Source: an uncultured Mycoplasmatota bacterium (GTDB taxonomy: Bacteria > Bacillota_I > Bacilli_A > RF39 > UBA660). Taken from it: DNA of 51,746 bases. A program made the translations under genes and the position numbers. Shown here piece by piece: positions 23,974 through 32,725 of the stretch. The DNA lies in contig UQSR01000007.1 in the NCBI GenBank assembly GCA_900543825.1, positions 1-51,746 of the forward strand, in the 5' to 3' direction. The notes beneath the pieces were generated by a model. It was given only the letters and a program-made list of their open reading frames with translations. It was not told the origin of the DNA and searched no databases. Within the stretch, counting starts at the first letter, position 1. Each line of letters starts with the position of its first letter.

Positions 23974-25113
23974 ATGAAAAAGAGTCAAATAAAAGCTTTC
24001 ATAATACTAGCTTTTATGCTATCTATATTACTCTTTAATAGTTTTATCACAAAGATTTTTAGTCAATATAGTATATGTGCTTTTATATTATCAATGGGTA
24101 TTATATCTTATTTTATACTTGGATACCAAAAGGAAAAATCAAGATATAATAAAGATATTATTTTATCAATATTAATATATATAGCCATATACTATATTAC
24201 TACATATTTACTTGGACTATTTATCGGTTTTAGTAGAAATATATATAGTATTAATATGACCAATCTTATTAATAATATTGTTCCATTAATCATATTAATC
24301 CCTATAGCAGAAATATATAGATACATAATTAACAATAAGATAAAGAATAATTATTGGCTATTAGGTTTATCAGTTTTAGCATTTAGTATGATAGATGTAA
24401 CATTTACTTTAAGTGCTGTCAACTTTAATGACTTTTATTCAATATTAAAAACATTTGGTTTATTCATTTTACCAAGTATAGCTAAAAATTTTATGTTAAC
24501 ATATATATCATTTAAAGTTAGTTATAAGCCTAATATAATATATAGATATTTAATAGAAATACCAAAATATATATTACCAATTATTCCAAATTTTGGCGCT
24601 TATATTGAATCAGTTATATATTTTACTTTTCCAATATTAGCTTTTATCATGATATATAATAATTTTAAAAAAAGAGAAAAAGTTATTATATCTTCAAAGA
24701 AGAACAAACGTTCAAAAATAATATATACAATAGCCATATTATTAATAGTAGTAATGGTAGGATTAACCTCTGGATATTTCAAATATCAAGCAATTGTAAT
24801 TGCCACTGGTTCAATGACACCAAATATTAATAAAGGTGATATTGTTATTGTAGAAAAATTGAATGAAAAGGAAATTTTAAATTTAAAAAAAGGTGAAATA
24901 CTCGTTTTTCATAGAGAAGACAAGATAGTAGTTCATCGTATATATGAAGTGTATTCCTCAGGCTATGAAACTTTCTTCAAAACAAAAGGGGACCATAATG
25001 AAAGTCCTGATGGTTATTTGATTGAAACTTCAGAGGTAATAGGTACAGTCAAATTTAAAATTAGATATATTGGCTACCCAACAGTAGCATTAAATGAAAA
25101 GATTAATAGCTAG
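23974..25113 (+). CDS. SipW-type signal peptidase I with polytopic N-terminal membrane domain
   Basis: 379 residues. The C-terminal third is a signal peptidase of the ER/SipW type: nucleophile Ser280 in A-T-G-S-M-T-P, His321 in V-V-H-R-I (replacing the usual bacterial Lys), and Asp340 in T-K-G-D-H-N-E-S-P-D. The active-site domain follows a transmembrane helix at about 250-270. Unusually, about 240 residues of extra membrane domain with roughly seven hydrophobic helices precede it; B. subtilis SipW is about 190 residues in total. It presumably cleaves the neighbouring AYxYxSA-type leaders. The call for the catalytic domain is firm; the N-terminal domain is unrecognised. Confidence 0.9.
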   Translation: MKKSQIKAFIILAFMLSILLFNSFITKIFSQYSICAFILSMGIISYFILGYQKEKSRYNKDIILSILIYIAIYYITTYLLGLFIGFSRNIYSINMTNLINNIVPLIILIPIAEIYRYIINNKIKNNYWLLGLSVLAFSMIDVTFTLSAVNFNDFYSILKTFGLFILPSIAKNFMLTYISFKVSYKPNIIYRYLIEIPKYILPIIPNFGAYIESVIYFTFPILAFIMIYNNFKKREKVIISSKKNKRSKIIYTIAILLIVVMVGLTSGYFKYQAIVIATGSMTPNINKGDIVIVEKLNEKEILNLKKGEILVFHREDKIVVHRIYEVYSSGYETFFKTKGDHNESPDGYLIETSEVIGTVKFKIRYIGYPTVALNEKINS

Positions 25114-25123
25114 GAGGTGTGAT

Positions 25124-26224
25124 ATGAAACATTTTAGTAGAGAAAAATATGATAAATATAATAAATCTATTTCTTCAAAGAAATCTATGCAAATAGTATA
25201 TTATTTATGTTTAATAGGAATTTTCTCATGTTTACTATTATTGTTTTCAGTAAAAACCTTCGTTAATAGAGAAGTAAATGCACTTAAATACAAAGAAAGT
25301 AGTGACGTAGATTATCGCGTTAAACTTAAACCAAACGAATATTACGAAACAGACAATTTACCATCTGGAATGGTTTATATTGCCAGTTTAATTGATTCTA
25401 TTGATTTAAGATTTAATTATACTTTTACTACCAATAGTAATATCGATTACAATGCTTCTTATTATATAGAAGCAATTACTAGAGTATATGGTAAAGATAA
25501 TAAGAATATTTTATATGAAAAATCAGAAATATTAGTTCCTGAAGAAAAAATATCTAAAAAAAATATCATGGCTAACAATTTCTTTAAGGAAGTAAATGTA
25601 AATTACGAACATTTTAATGCCTTTGTCAAAGCATTTAAAGCATCATATTCCTTAAACTATGATAGTGATGTAACAATTGTATTACATGTAAATTCACATG
25701 GAACTAGTTCATCATTTAAAGATGATATTGATTCAGAGGGATTATCTTTAGTAGTTATACCTCTAACTGAACAAACTATTAATATTACTATTGATAGTAA
25801 GAACATCAATAATTCAGGTAGTGTTATTGATGATAATATATGGAATAATATTAACTATATTTATTTTAGCTGCCTAGTTATATCTTTAATAGGAGATCTA
25901 TATGTTATATATAAACTAATTAGATTAATTATCAAGATATATAAAAGCCGTAGTAATTACGATAAAACATTAAGAAAGATTCTTAAAGAGTATGATAGTA
26001 TAATTACCAATGCAGAAAATATTCTTGATGAAAGTGATTATAAAGTACTTAATCTTAGTTCATTTGATGAACTAAGAGATGCTCATGATAATTTAGGAAG
26101 TCCAATTATTTATAATGAATTAATACCAGGAAAACTTAGTTATTTTAGTATTATAGATGATAATTTATTATATAAATATACACTTGATGCCAAGAACTTG
26201 AAAGAGAAATGGAGGCAAAAATGA
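25124..26224 (+). CDS. DUF5305-like membrane protein (signal-peptidase partner)
   Basis: 366 residues from ATG 25124, chosen for its strong AGGAGGTG ribosome-binding site; an in-frame ATG at 25094 lies inside the signal peptidase gene. Topology: cytoplasmic N-terminus, helix at about 22-42, about 190 residues outside that are predicted strand-rich (Y-R-V-K-L-K-P-N-E-Y-Y, then R-F-N-Y-T-F), helix at about 248-270, and a cytoplasmic tail. This matches the DUF5305 pattern often found beside SipW-type peptidases. Its role may be assembly or anchoring of the processed surface proteins. It overlaps the next gene by 4 nt. Confidence 0.68.
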   Translation: MKHFSREKYDKYNKSISSKKSMQIVYYLCLIGIFSCLLLLFSVKTFVNREVNALKYKESSDVDYRVKLKPNEYYETDNLPSGMVYIASLIDSIDLRFNYTFTTNSNIDYNASYYIEAITRVYGKDNKNILYEKSEILVPEEKISKKNIMANNFFKEVNVNYEHFNAFVKAFKASYSLNYDSDVTIVLHVNSHGTSSSFKDDIDSEGLSLVVIPLTEQTINITIDSKNINNSGSVIDDNIWNNINYIYFSCLVISLIGDLYVIYKLIRLIIKIYKSRSNYDKTLRKILKEYDSIITNAENILDESDYKVLNLSSFDELRDAHDNLGSPIIYNELIPGKLSYFSIIDDNLLYKYTLDAKNLKEKWRQK

Positions 26225-28086
26225 AGAAATTAAGTAAAAAAAAGAAAAATAATTTGCCATTATTTCTTTTTTTAATTATTTCATTTATTATTACTTCACT
26301 AACAGTAGGATATTCCACATCTTCAAGAACCTTTGCTATTAATGGTGCCGCACTAGTTAGATCAAGTGCCGATGTTCGTATCACTAACGTACAAAGAGTA
26401 CAAGCAAGCAGCGATGTTACATTAAAAACCTTAACTTTAGATGCAAACGGTACTTTTTCATTAGATTGTAAACTTACTACCATATGGTCAAAGGTATACT
26501 TTGAGGTAACTGTTACAAATCTTTCATCTAGTCCCGTATTAGTAACAAGTATTAAAGAATTATCTGAACTTAATTCACATATGGAATATACAACAGGGGA
26601 CTTTGAAATCAATAAAACAAAAATACCACCTGCTTCTGAAACTAAAATAACACTATGCTTCCAATATAAAGGGGATTTTATGGATAAATATGTAGCAGGT
26701 AGTTTTGAAATCATGCAGCAATGGGCTAATCCCGAAACATCACATTTAAAAACATCAATGCAATTTACCTTCTATAAAGTACCACAATATACATATACAG
26801 TTAATGCTACGCCAGAAGATTCATTAGTAGCATTAGAAGTAGATGGCAAAACTATAGCCAGTGGAACTGGTAGTGTAAGTGAACTAATTGATGAAAATAC
26901 CAACATAACTTGGAAAGTTACTAGAAATGGCTATTATCCGCAAAGCGGAACAGAAGTAGTTTTGGATAATGCCACCAAAGATATAACTTTATCGCGGACG
27001 GAAGAAAAAATGTTTACAATAGTTCCTACCCCTAGTGATTCATTAGTAACCATAAAAAAAGGAACAGAAGTATTGGCAAGCGATATAGGAAAGCAAACAG
27101 TTATGGTTGATGATTTATCAGCTTTAACCTATACCGTATCCAAATTAGAATATAAAGATGCCTCAGGCAGTTATACACTTAATGGAGAAGATTATACAGT
27201 TAATGTAACATTGGAAGAATTACCTTGGATTACAGGAACTTTTGTCAATACAAATAGAAAAGAAGCCACAACAAAAGAAGATACCAATTACCATCCAGGA
27301 TACTATTTAATAGAACTTTGGGGAGGTAAAGGAGGAGAATATTTACGTGCTTCTAGTAAAAATGCTGGATATCGTGGAGCTGCAGGATACATATATGGAG
27401 TAGTCAATCTAGAATATAATTCTAAAATATACTTTACTCTTGGAGGCAATTCTCGTGATGGAGAATCAGGTGGAGCATCAAGAGGAGGAGCCAATGGTGG
27501 CGGCTATGGTGGAGCAACATATGCTGGCGGAGGTGGTGGATATTCAGCCTTCGCAGTTGGTACCACTACAATCGACGTAGCAAACATAAATTCAGGGAAA
27601 GTACTTATGATTGCCGCTGGTGGCGGAGGCGGTGGCGGTTCATCACTAGTTGCCGGAAAGCCAGGAGATGGTGGCGATGGTGGCACATTAAGTAGTGAGA
27701 CAACAATTCTTGATATTGGAACAGTTTTTCATGGAAAAGATGGTACTTTAAATGGTGCTAAAGAAGGGCGTAATGGTCTAGGTGGAACAGCAGTTAGTCG
27801 TCCTCAGCAAAACGAAGGAGTAATCGGTAAACCATTAGCTGGCGGTAACGGAAACGGAAATGGTGGCGGTGGTGGCGGTGGCTACTATGGCGGTGGTGGC
27901 TCAGGCGGAGCCGGTACCTTATCATCAAACCAACCAGGCGGAGCTGGTGGAGGATCATCATTTATAGCAACCAATGTAACCTTTAGTGGACTATCATCAA
28001 ATGTAACCAACAAGCTTACAAATAACAATACAAGTAGTTCTGGTGGCTCAATAGTTATAACATATTTAGGAAAAACACTTTCATAG
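26221..28086 (+). CDS. Large surface protein: Ig-like, PEGA-like and glycine-rich domains
   Basis: 621 residues from ATG 26221 (ribosome-binding site GGAGG at 26211-26215; ATGA overlap with the previous stop). A leader helix (about 10-30) precedes an Ig-like domain with V-T-V-T-N-L-S, then two PEGA-like repeats (about 190-260 and 262-335, each with x-P-x-D-S-L-V pattern strands). The C-terminal 280 residues form a glycine-rich domain with runs of Gly, Y-G-G-G-G and W-G-G-K-G-G, as in the bacterial Gly_rich family. The Gly-rich part is visibly more GC-rich than its surroundings. It is probably a surface adhesin or fibre-tip protein of the SipW system. Confidence 0.78.
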   Translation: MKKLSKKKKNNLPLFLFLIISFIITSLTVGYSTSSRTFAINGAALVRSSADVRITNVQRVQASSDVTLKTLTLDANGTFSLDCKLTTIWSKVYFEVTVTNLSSSPVLVTSIKELSELNSHMEYTTGDFEINKTKIPPASETKITLCFQYKGDFMDKYVAGSFEIMQQWANPETSHLKTSMQFTFYKVPQYTYTVNATPEDSLVALEVDGKTIASGTGSVSELIDENTNITWKVTRNGYYPQSGTEVVLDNATKDITLSRTEEKMFTIVPTPSDSLVTIKKGTEVLASDIGKQTVMVDDLSALTYTVSKLEYKDASGSYTLNGEDYTVNVTLEELPWITGTFVNTNRKEATTKEDTNYHPGYYLIELWGGKGGEYLRASSKNAGYRGAAGYIYGVVNLEYNSKIYFTLGGNSRDGESGGASRGGANGGGYGGATYAGGGGGYSAFAVGTTTIDVANINSGKVLMIAAGGGGGGGSSLVAGKPGDGGDGGTLSSETTILDIGTVFHGKDGTLNGAKEGRNGLGGTAVSRPQQNEGVIGKPLAGGNGNGNGGGGGGGYYGGGGSGGAGTLSSNQPGGAGGGSSFIATNVTFSGLSSNVTNKLTNNNTSSSGGSIVITYLGKTLS

Positions 28087-28115
28087 AAAATAGTGTATAA
28101 AATAACAAAATCATA

Positions 28116-28144
28116 TTGCATTTTTATGCAATGTTTGATACAAT
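28116..28144 (+). promoter_or_regulatory. Promoter of SipW-type paralogue 3
   Basis: TTGCAT (28116-28121), 17-nt spacer, TACAAT (28139-28144). TTGCAT is the left arm of a small dyad with ATGCAA (28126-28131). The -10 to start-codon sequence is almost identical to that before paralogue 4. Confidence 0.75.
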
Positions 28145-28170
28145 TATTAATGTAAAGGAGGATAAGAAAA

Positions 28171-28932
28171 ATGGAAGAAAAGAAAGGACAAGGAACATTA
28201 TATTTAGTAATAGGTATTGCTACATTAGTAGTAGCAATAATTGGTGCTACATTTGCATACTTTAGTGCTCAAGTTACTTCAGCAGATAAAGTTCAAGGTG
28301 GAACTAATACAGATTTATCAACTGCATTAACTTTAAATGTAGAAAGACAATTATTTGGGGAAGCAGAAAGCGAAAGCTATAATAACTTAGTACCAGCTGT
28401 TATTGATGTTACTACAGATGGTATTAAAAAAGTAGTAGATAATAAATGTATGGCAAGTGGTTATACAGGATGTCATTTATATAAAATAACAGCAACATCT
28501 AGCCAAACTGTTGCTCATGCTAGTGTTAGACTTGCAGATTTACAAACTACTGCTACTGATTATAAAAATTGGAAATATGTTTTATATAAAAGTGCAGATG
28601 GTAATGCCAATACTGTAACTTCTATTATTGAAGATGCTAATAATGCAGATCGTAGTTTTGCTGCTTATAGCGAAAAAGCAGGAGCAGATAGAAAATATAC
28701 TTATAGCGAAGCAACTCCATCAGGATTTGATATGCATAGTGATGCGGCATTAACAGCAGCAACACCTGAATACTATTATTTATTAGTATATCTATCAAAT
28801 GTTGATGATACTCAAAATCCAGAGGATACTACTAATGAAAAAAGTGGTACTGGTACATACACAGGAGTTATTACATTAGATGCTGCAGGCGGTAAAGTAG
28901 TAGCTAACTTTACAACTTCAGTTGCTCCATAA
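28171..28932 (+). CDS. SipW-type secreted protein, paralogue 3
   Basis: 253 residues, the longest of the family. The hydrophobic segment (about 9-27) ends in G-A-T-F-A-Y-F-S-A-Q-V-T. The mature part is Ala/Thr-rich and strand-prone, with a Cys pair of slightly different spacing (C-M-A-S-G-Y-T-G-C, C-x7-C) leading into H-L-Y-K-I-T-A-T. It has its own promoter and an AAGGAGG ribosome-binding site. The body of the protein is unlike paralogues 1 and 2, but the leader is nearly identical to paralogue 4, showing a local duplication followed by divergence. Confidence 0.78.
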   Translation: MEEKKGQGTLYLVIGIATLVVAIIGATFAYFSAQVTSADKVQGGTNTDLSTALTLNVERQLFGEAESESYNNLVPAVIDVTTDGIKKVVDNKCMASGYTGCHLYKITATSSQTVAHASVRLADLQTTATDYKNWKYVLYKSADGNANTVTSIIEDANNADRSFAAYSEKAGADRKYTYSEATPSGFDMHSDAALTAATPEYYYLLVYLSNVDDTQNPEDTTNEKSGTGTYTGVITLDAAGGKVVANFTTSVAP

Positions 28933-28961
28933 TAGAATATTAAAAAAATAATGTAAAGATA

Positions 28962-28990
28962 TTGCAAAAATATAATTTATTTGATACAAT
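28962..28990 (+). promoter_or_regulatory. Promoter of SipW-type paralogue 4
   Basis: TTGCAA (28962-28967), 17-nt spacer, TACAAT (28985-28990). From the -10 to the start codon it is a near copy of the promoter region of paralogue 3. Confidence 0.75.
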
Positions 28991-29016
28991 TATTAATGTA
29001 AGGAGGATAAGAAAAA

Positions 29017-29664
29017 ATGGAAGAAAATAGAAAAGGCCCTGGCGTATTTTATGCCGTTGTAGGTGTCGCAACATTAGTAGTTGCTATAATTGGCGCTACA
29101 TTTGCATACTTCAGTGCAAGCACTACTAATAAAACTGATGTTACAGGTAGTACTGCAAGTGGAGCATCATTGTCAATGGCAATAACTAGAGTTTCAGATG
29201 CAGGAACTGCTGCTAATATGATACCAATGCTTACAGCTGATTTACAAAAAGGTGTAACTGGTACAAGTTCAAAATCTTGTATTGATGCCAATGGTAATAC
29301 TGTATGTCAAGTTTATAAGATTACTGTAACCAATGGTAGTAAAGATATTGGTATCAACGTTAAAGGAACTATGAATTTAGCAAGTAGTGCTACAAATATG
29401 AAATGGGAAGTACTTACTGACGCAACAACAGTTAAAGCAGATGGTGCTGTAGTTGCTCAAGGTACAGATGGTGTAATCGTTGCTAATCAAGCTTTAGCAA
29501 AATCAGGTTCTCAAGACTTCTACTTAGTAGTATGGCTTGAAGAAACTAACGAAGCACAAGATAAAGATGACGCAGGAAAAACATTTACTGGAACTGTAAC
29601 ATTTAATGGTGTTAATGCCGATGGTACTGAATCAAATGGTATTACTGCTAAATTTAATGGATAA
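29017..29664 (+). CDS. SipW-type secreted protein, paralogue 4
   Basis: 215 residues. The leader shares V-A-T-L-V-V-A-I-I-G-A-T-F-A-Y-F-S-A with paralogue 3, and the mature domain carries C-I-D-A-N-G-N-T-V-C (C-x8-C) followed by Q-V-Y-K-I-T-V-T-N, as in paralogues 1 and 2. The rest is Thr/Ala/Gly-rich with strand propensity. It ends with a strong terminator, which closes the surface-protein cluster. Separate promoters for paralogues 3 and 4 suggest they are expressed more strongly, or under different control, than the operon with the peptidase. Confidence 0.8.
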   Translation: MEENRKGPGVFYAVVGVATLVVAIIGATFAYFSASTTNKTDVTGSTASGASLSMAITRVSDAGTAANMIPMLTADLQKGVTGTSSKSCIDANGNTVCQVYKITVTNGSKDIGINVKGTMNLASSATNMKWEVLTDATTVKADGAVVAQGTDGVIVANQALAKSGSQDFYLVVWLEETNEAQDKDDAGKTFTGTVTFNGVNADGTESNGITAKFNG

Positions 29665-29669
29665 AAAAT

Positions 29670-29698
29670 AGATAGTTTGAACTATCTGTTTTTTTTAT
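29670..29698 (+). terminator. Terminator closing the SipW cluster
   Basis: An 8-bp perfect stem, AGATAGTT (29670-29677) and AACTATCT (29680-29687), followed by eight T. The T run reaches the stop codon of the convergent superoxide dismutase gene. Confidence 0.88.
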
Positions 29699-30306
29699 TT
29701 ATTACTAGTATTTAATAAATATAGTTTATATACTTTATCCCAATCTATGATATTAAATATTGCTTCTAGATAATCTTTTCTTTTATTATAATGCTTTAAA
29801 TAGTAGGCATGTTCCCAAACATCTATTGTCATAATAGGGATAAATACATAATAATATGGTGTATCTTGATTAGAAGTATTAATTATTCTAAGCTTATTAT
29901 TTTTATCAAGTACTAAGAAAGTATAACCACTGCCTTTTAATTCAGTAGCCATATTAATAAATTCATTTTTAAAATTATCAAAAGATACAAAGTGTTTATT
30001 AATTATTTCAATAAAAGGAGTAGGAATACTCTTTTTTTTATCTGTTAAAATATAAAAATATAAACTATGGTTTAAATAACCACCTAAATTAAATAAAATC
30101 TCATCTCTATCTTCCATAGGAAGTATGTCTATATTTTTAGCTAAGTATATAGGATCGTGTTCATAATTATAATTATGTTTTTTTAAATATTTATTTAAAT
30201 TATCAGTATATCCTTTGTAGTGGGCATTATAATGTAAATCTAATGTTTTATTATCTATATAAGGTTCTAAACTGGTATAATCTAATTTAATTCTTTCATA
30301 TTGCAT
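29695..30306 (-). CDS. Iron/manganese superoxide dismutase family protein
   Basis: 203 residues from the ATG at 30306, preceded by GGTGAT on the minus strand; a longer reading adds 12 hydrophobic residues with no ribosome-binding site. Metal ligands fit the Fe/Mn SOD family: His25 in L-D-L-H-Y, His80 in N-H-S-L-Y-F, and Asp and His in D-V-W-E-H-A-Y-Y-L. G-S-G-Y-T-F replaces the usual G-S-G-W, and G-G-Y-L-N-H replaces G-G-H-x-N-H, so second-sphere residues have changed. It converts superoxide to peroxide and oxygen if active. Confidence 0.87.
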   Translation of the reverse strand: MQYERIKLDYTSLEPYIDNKTLDLHYNAHYKGYTDNLNKYLKKHNYNYEHDPIYLAKNIDILPMEDRDEILFNLGGYLNHSLYFYILTDKKKSIPTPFIEIINKHFVSFDNFKNEFINMATELKGSGYTFLVLDKNNKLRIINTSNQDTPYYYVFIPIMTIDVWEHAYYLKHYNKRKDYLEAIFNIIDWDKVYKLYLLNTSNK

Positions 30307-30471
30307 ATATATCACCAATATAATTATATTTATATATCCCATAATTTACCACAATTATTTGATAATTAATCCATTTATAAATAATATAATTATAACAGAA
30401 AAGAGGTGATATATGGTAAAGACAAAATGTTAATTATGTGATATACTATATAATGTATAGGAAGTGATAAT

Positions 30472-31128
30472 ATGCAAAAAATAGCCTTAGTAGAAGATGA
30501 AAAGGACTTAAATGATCTTATTAGAGCCTATTTAGAGAAAGAAGGTTATGAAGTTACAAGTTATTATAATGGGAAAGATGCTATAGATAATGTTAATAAA
30601 GAATACCATTTGTGGATACTAGATATTATGCTTGGAGATGACATAAGTGGATATGATATTATAAAGAAAGTACGAGAATATAATGCAGATATGCCTGTTA
30701 TATTTACTTCAGCTAGAGATAAAGAACTTGATAAGATTATAGGTTTAGAACTTGGTAGTGATGATTATGTCACTAAACCATATTCGCCAAAAGAATTAGT
30801 CCTTAGAGTCAATAATATTATGCGAAGAGTATATACAAAAGATAAACAAAATATTACCTATAAAGATTATATGGTAGATGTAGATAAAAGAATGGTATTA
30901 CTTAATAATCAAAATATAAATCTTACAACTTTAGAATTTGATTTATTATATATGTTTCTTACGAATAGACAAAAATCTTTCTCAAGGGATGACATTTTAA
31001 ACAACATATGGGGAGAAAACTATTTTGGAACAGATAGAGTAGTAGATGATTTGATACGTAGATTAAGAAAAAAAATGCCTCTTTTAGATATTAACACAAT
31101 ATATGGATATGGTTATAGATTATTATGA
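30472..31128 (+). CDS. OmpR-family response regulator
   Basis: 218 residues. The receiver domain (1-115) has acidic Glu8/Asp9, phosphoacceptor Asp51 in I-L-D-I-M, and Lys in V-T-K-P-Y. The winged-helix DNA-binding domain (about 128-218) ends in I-Y-G-Y-G-Y-R-L. It overlaps the sensor kinase by 4 nt (ATGA), the usual pair order. A TATAAT box at 30449-30454 lies upstream. The target regulon is not evident. Confidence 0.93.
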   Translation: MQKIALVEDEKDLNDLIRAYLEKEGYEVTSYYNGKDAIDNVNKEYHLWILDIMLGDDISGYDIIKKVREYNADMPVIFTSARDKELDKIIGLELGSDDYVTKPYSPKELVLRVNNIMRRVYTKDKQNITYKDYMVDVDKRMVLLNNQNINLTTLEFDLLYMFLTNRQKSFSRDDILNNIWGENYFGTDRVVDDLIRRLRKKMPLLDINTIYGYGYRLL

Positions 31129-32384
31129 AAAAGCCAACCTTAACAGAACAATTATTGTTAATATGTATTCTAATAGTTTTTATAGTAATTATATCTCTGG
31201 GTGTAATTCTTCCTAGAACACTACTTCCTGTCTATGAAGAAAATTTATATAATCATTTGAATGAATCGCTAAATATTATTGATACACTTACTAAAAGAAA
31301 AATCAATAGTGAAATTGCTTATATTTATATAGATAGTGATAATAATACATTTGTATCTAGCAACATAGAAGATGTTATAAAAAGTGATGATGTTGATGAT
31401 ATAATGAAACTTATAACAAATAGTAAAGGTAAGTTTACTTATAAAAATAAAATATATTATTACACTTTAAATAGTGGTAGTAGCATTACTAAAATAGCTA
31501 TTACTGGTGATTCATATATTAATTTTATGAAAGCCCAAATACTTAAAATTATTCTTTTGGTTGTAGGAATTACCTTTATCATTATTTCTCTTGTTATACT
31601 AATATGGTCAAATCACTTAGTTAATAGAATTAAAAAATTAAAAGATAAAATTGATAATATAAATAATGATGATTATAATCATAATATGATATATGATTAT
31701 GACGATGAATTATATACCTTAGAGGTAGCTATAGAGAATATGCGGGTATATTTGAAAGAACAAGAAGAATATAAAAACCAAATGTACCAAAATATATCTC
31801 ATGATTTTAAAACTCCTATCACTGTTATGAAATCCTATATTGAAGCTTCTGAAGATGGTATTGAAAGTAAAGAAAAAACTTTAGAGGTTTGTAAAGAACA
31901 ACTTAACAAATTAGAGGTCAAAGTGCACTCCTTGCTTTACCTTAACAAATTAAATTATTTTCAGAAACAAAAAGATCAAATCAATGAAAAATGTGATGTT
32001 AGTAAAGTTGTTTTTGCAGCAGTAGATAAATTTAAGCCTTCTAGAAATGATGTTGAATTTGTTTTAGATATTGATAAAAAGAATACCATTTTTAGAGGAA
32101 GCAATGAGATGTGGGAAGCTATTATTGATAATATTCTTAATAACTTCATGCGTTATGCAAAGAAAAAAGTAAAAATTACAGTTAAGAATAATAAAATAAT
32201 TTTATATAATGATGGCCCAAATATTGATAAAGAAGTTTTAACCAATATTTTCACTCCCTACGAAAAAGGTGTTAAAGGTGTCTTTGGTCTTGGGTTATCA
32301 ATAGTTAAAAAAACACTTGCTTTTCTTGATTATGATATTAATATTGTAAACGAAAAGAATGGTGTCAAATTTATAATCAGTTAA
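31125..32384 (+). CDS. Sensor histidine kinase partner of the OmpR-type regulator
   Basis: 419 residues. Two transmembrane helices (about 10-30 and 137-160) flank an extracytoplasmic sensor of about 100 residues. A HAMP-like linker, a HisKA domain with His226 in N-I-S-H-D-F-K-T-P, and an ATPase domain follow, with N-box N-I-L-N-N-F, a D-G-P-N segment and G-L-G-L-S-I-V. Signal unknown. The stop codon overlaps the stem of its terminator. Confidence 0.93.
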   Translation: MKKPTLTEQLLLICILIVFIVIISLGVILPRTLLPVYEENLYNHLNESLNIIDTLTKRKINSEIAYIYIDSDNNTFVSSNIEDVIKSDDVDDIMKLITNSKGKFTYKNKIYYYTLNSGSSITKIAITGDSYINFMKAQILKIILLVVGITFIIISLVILIWSNHLVNRIKKLKDKIDNINNDDYNHNMIYDYDDELYTLEVAIENMRVYLKEQEEYKNQMYQNISHDFKTPITVMKSYIEASEDGIESKEKTLEVCKEQLNKLEVKVHSLLYLNKLNYFQKQKDQINEKCDVSKVVFAAVDKFKPSRNDVEFVLDIDKKNTIFRGSNEMWEAIIDNILNNFMRYAKKKVKITVKNNKIILYNDGPNIDKEVLTNIFTPYEKGVKGVFGLGLSIVKKTLAFLDYDINIVNEKNGVKFIIS

Positions 32385-32406
32385 AGAGCCGAAAGGCTCT
32401 TTTTTG
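32384..32406 (+). terminator. Terminator after the two-component system
   Basis: AAGAGCC and GGCTCTT arms around a GAAA tetraloop, followed by a T run. Confidence 0.9.
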
Positions 32407-32423
32407 TTATAAAAAAAAGAAGA

Positions 32424-32615
32424 TTACTCTTCTTCAATTGCTCCAGTAGGACAATTCTCCATTGCTTCGGTAGCGGCTTCTTCGTTTTCATTACTAACTG
32501 GTGATTCAACTACCTTAGCTAAATTATCGTCATCAAAGTCAAATACTTTTTGGTCTGTCATACTTACACATTGTCCACAACCAATACATTTTTCTTTATT
32601 TACTTTTAATTTCAT
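32424..32615 (-). CDS. Small [4Fe-4S] ferredoxin
   Basis: 63 residues. It has C10-x2-C13-x2-C16 near the N-terminus and a single C-P near residue 55, giving ligands for one [4Fe-4S] cluster. A long acidic insert lies between, and the tail ends E-E-E. This matches the short monocluster ferredoxins of Bacilli, which are low-potential electron carriers. The minus-strand ribosome-binding site is GAAGGAAGG. Confidence 0.93.
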   Translation of the reverse strand: MKLKVNKEKCIGCGQCVSMTDQKVFDFDDDNLAKVVESPVSNENEEAATEAMENCPTGAIEEE

Positions 32616-32725
32616 TCTATTACCTTCCTTCTAATTAATTATATCAAAAATGTAAAAAAAAATATAGTAAATTCTTTTATTTTAACACAAAATATGTTAT
32701 TATATATATAGTAGAGGTAGAAGAT

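Noticed and set aside
27303..28121. Proline-rich open frames on the minus strand opposite the glycine-rich domain
   Set aside because: They are the antisense of GGN-rich codons, have no ribosome-binding sites, and are explained by the plus-strand protein.
30405..30436. Ribosome-binding site followed by a six-codon reading frame before the two-component system
   Set aside because: Too short to judge, it lies upstream of the apparent promoter of the response regulator, and it has no attenuator structure after it.
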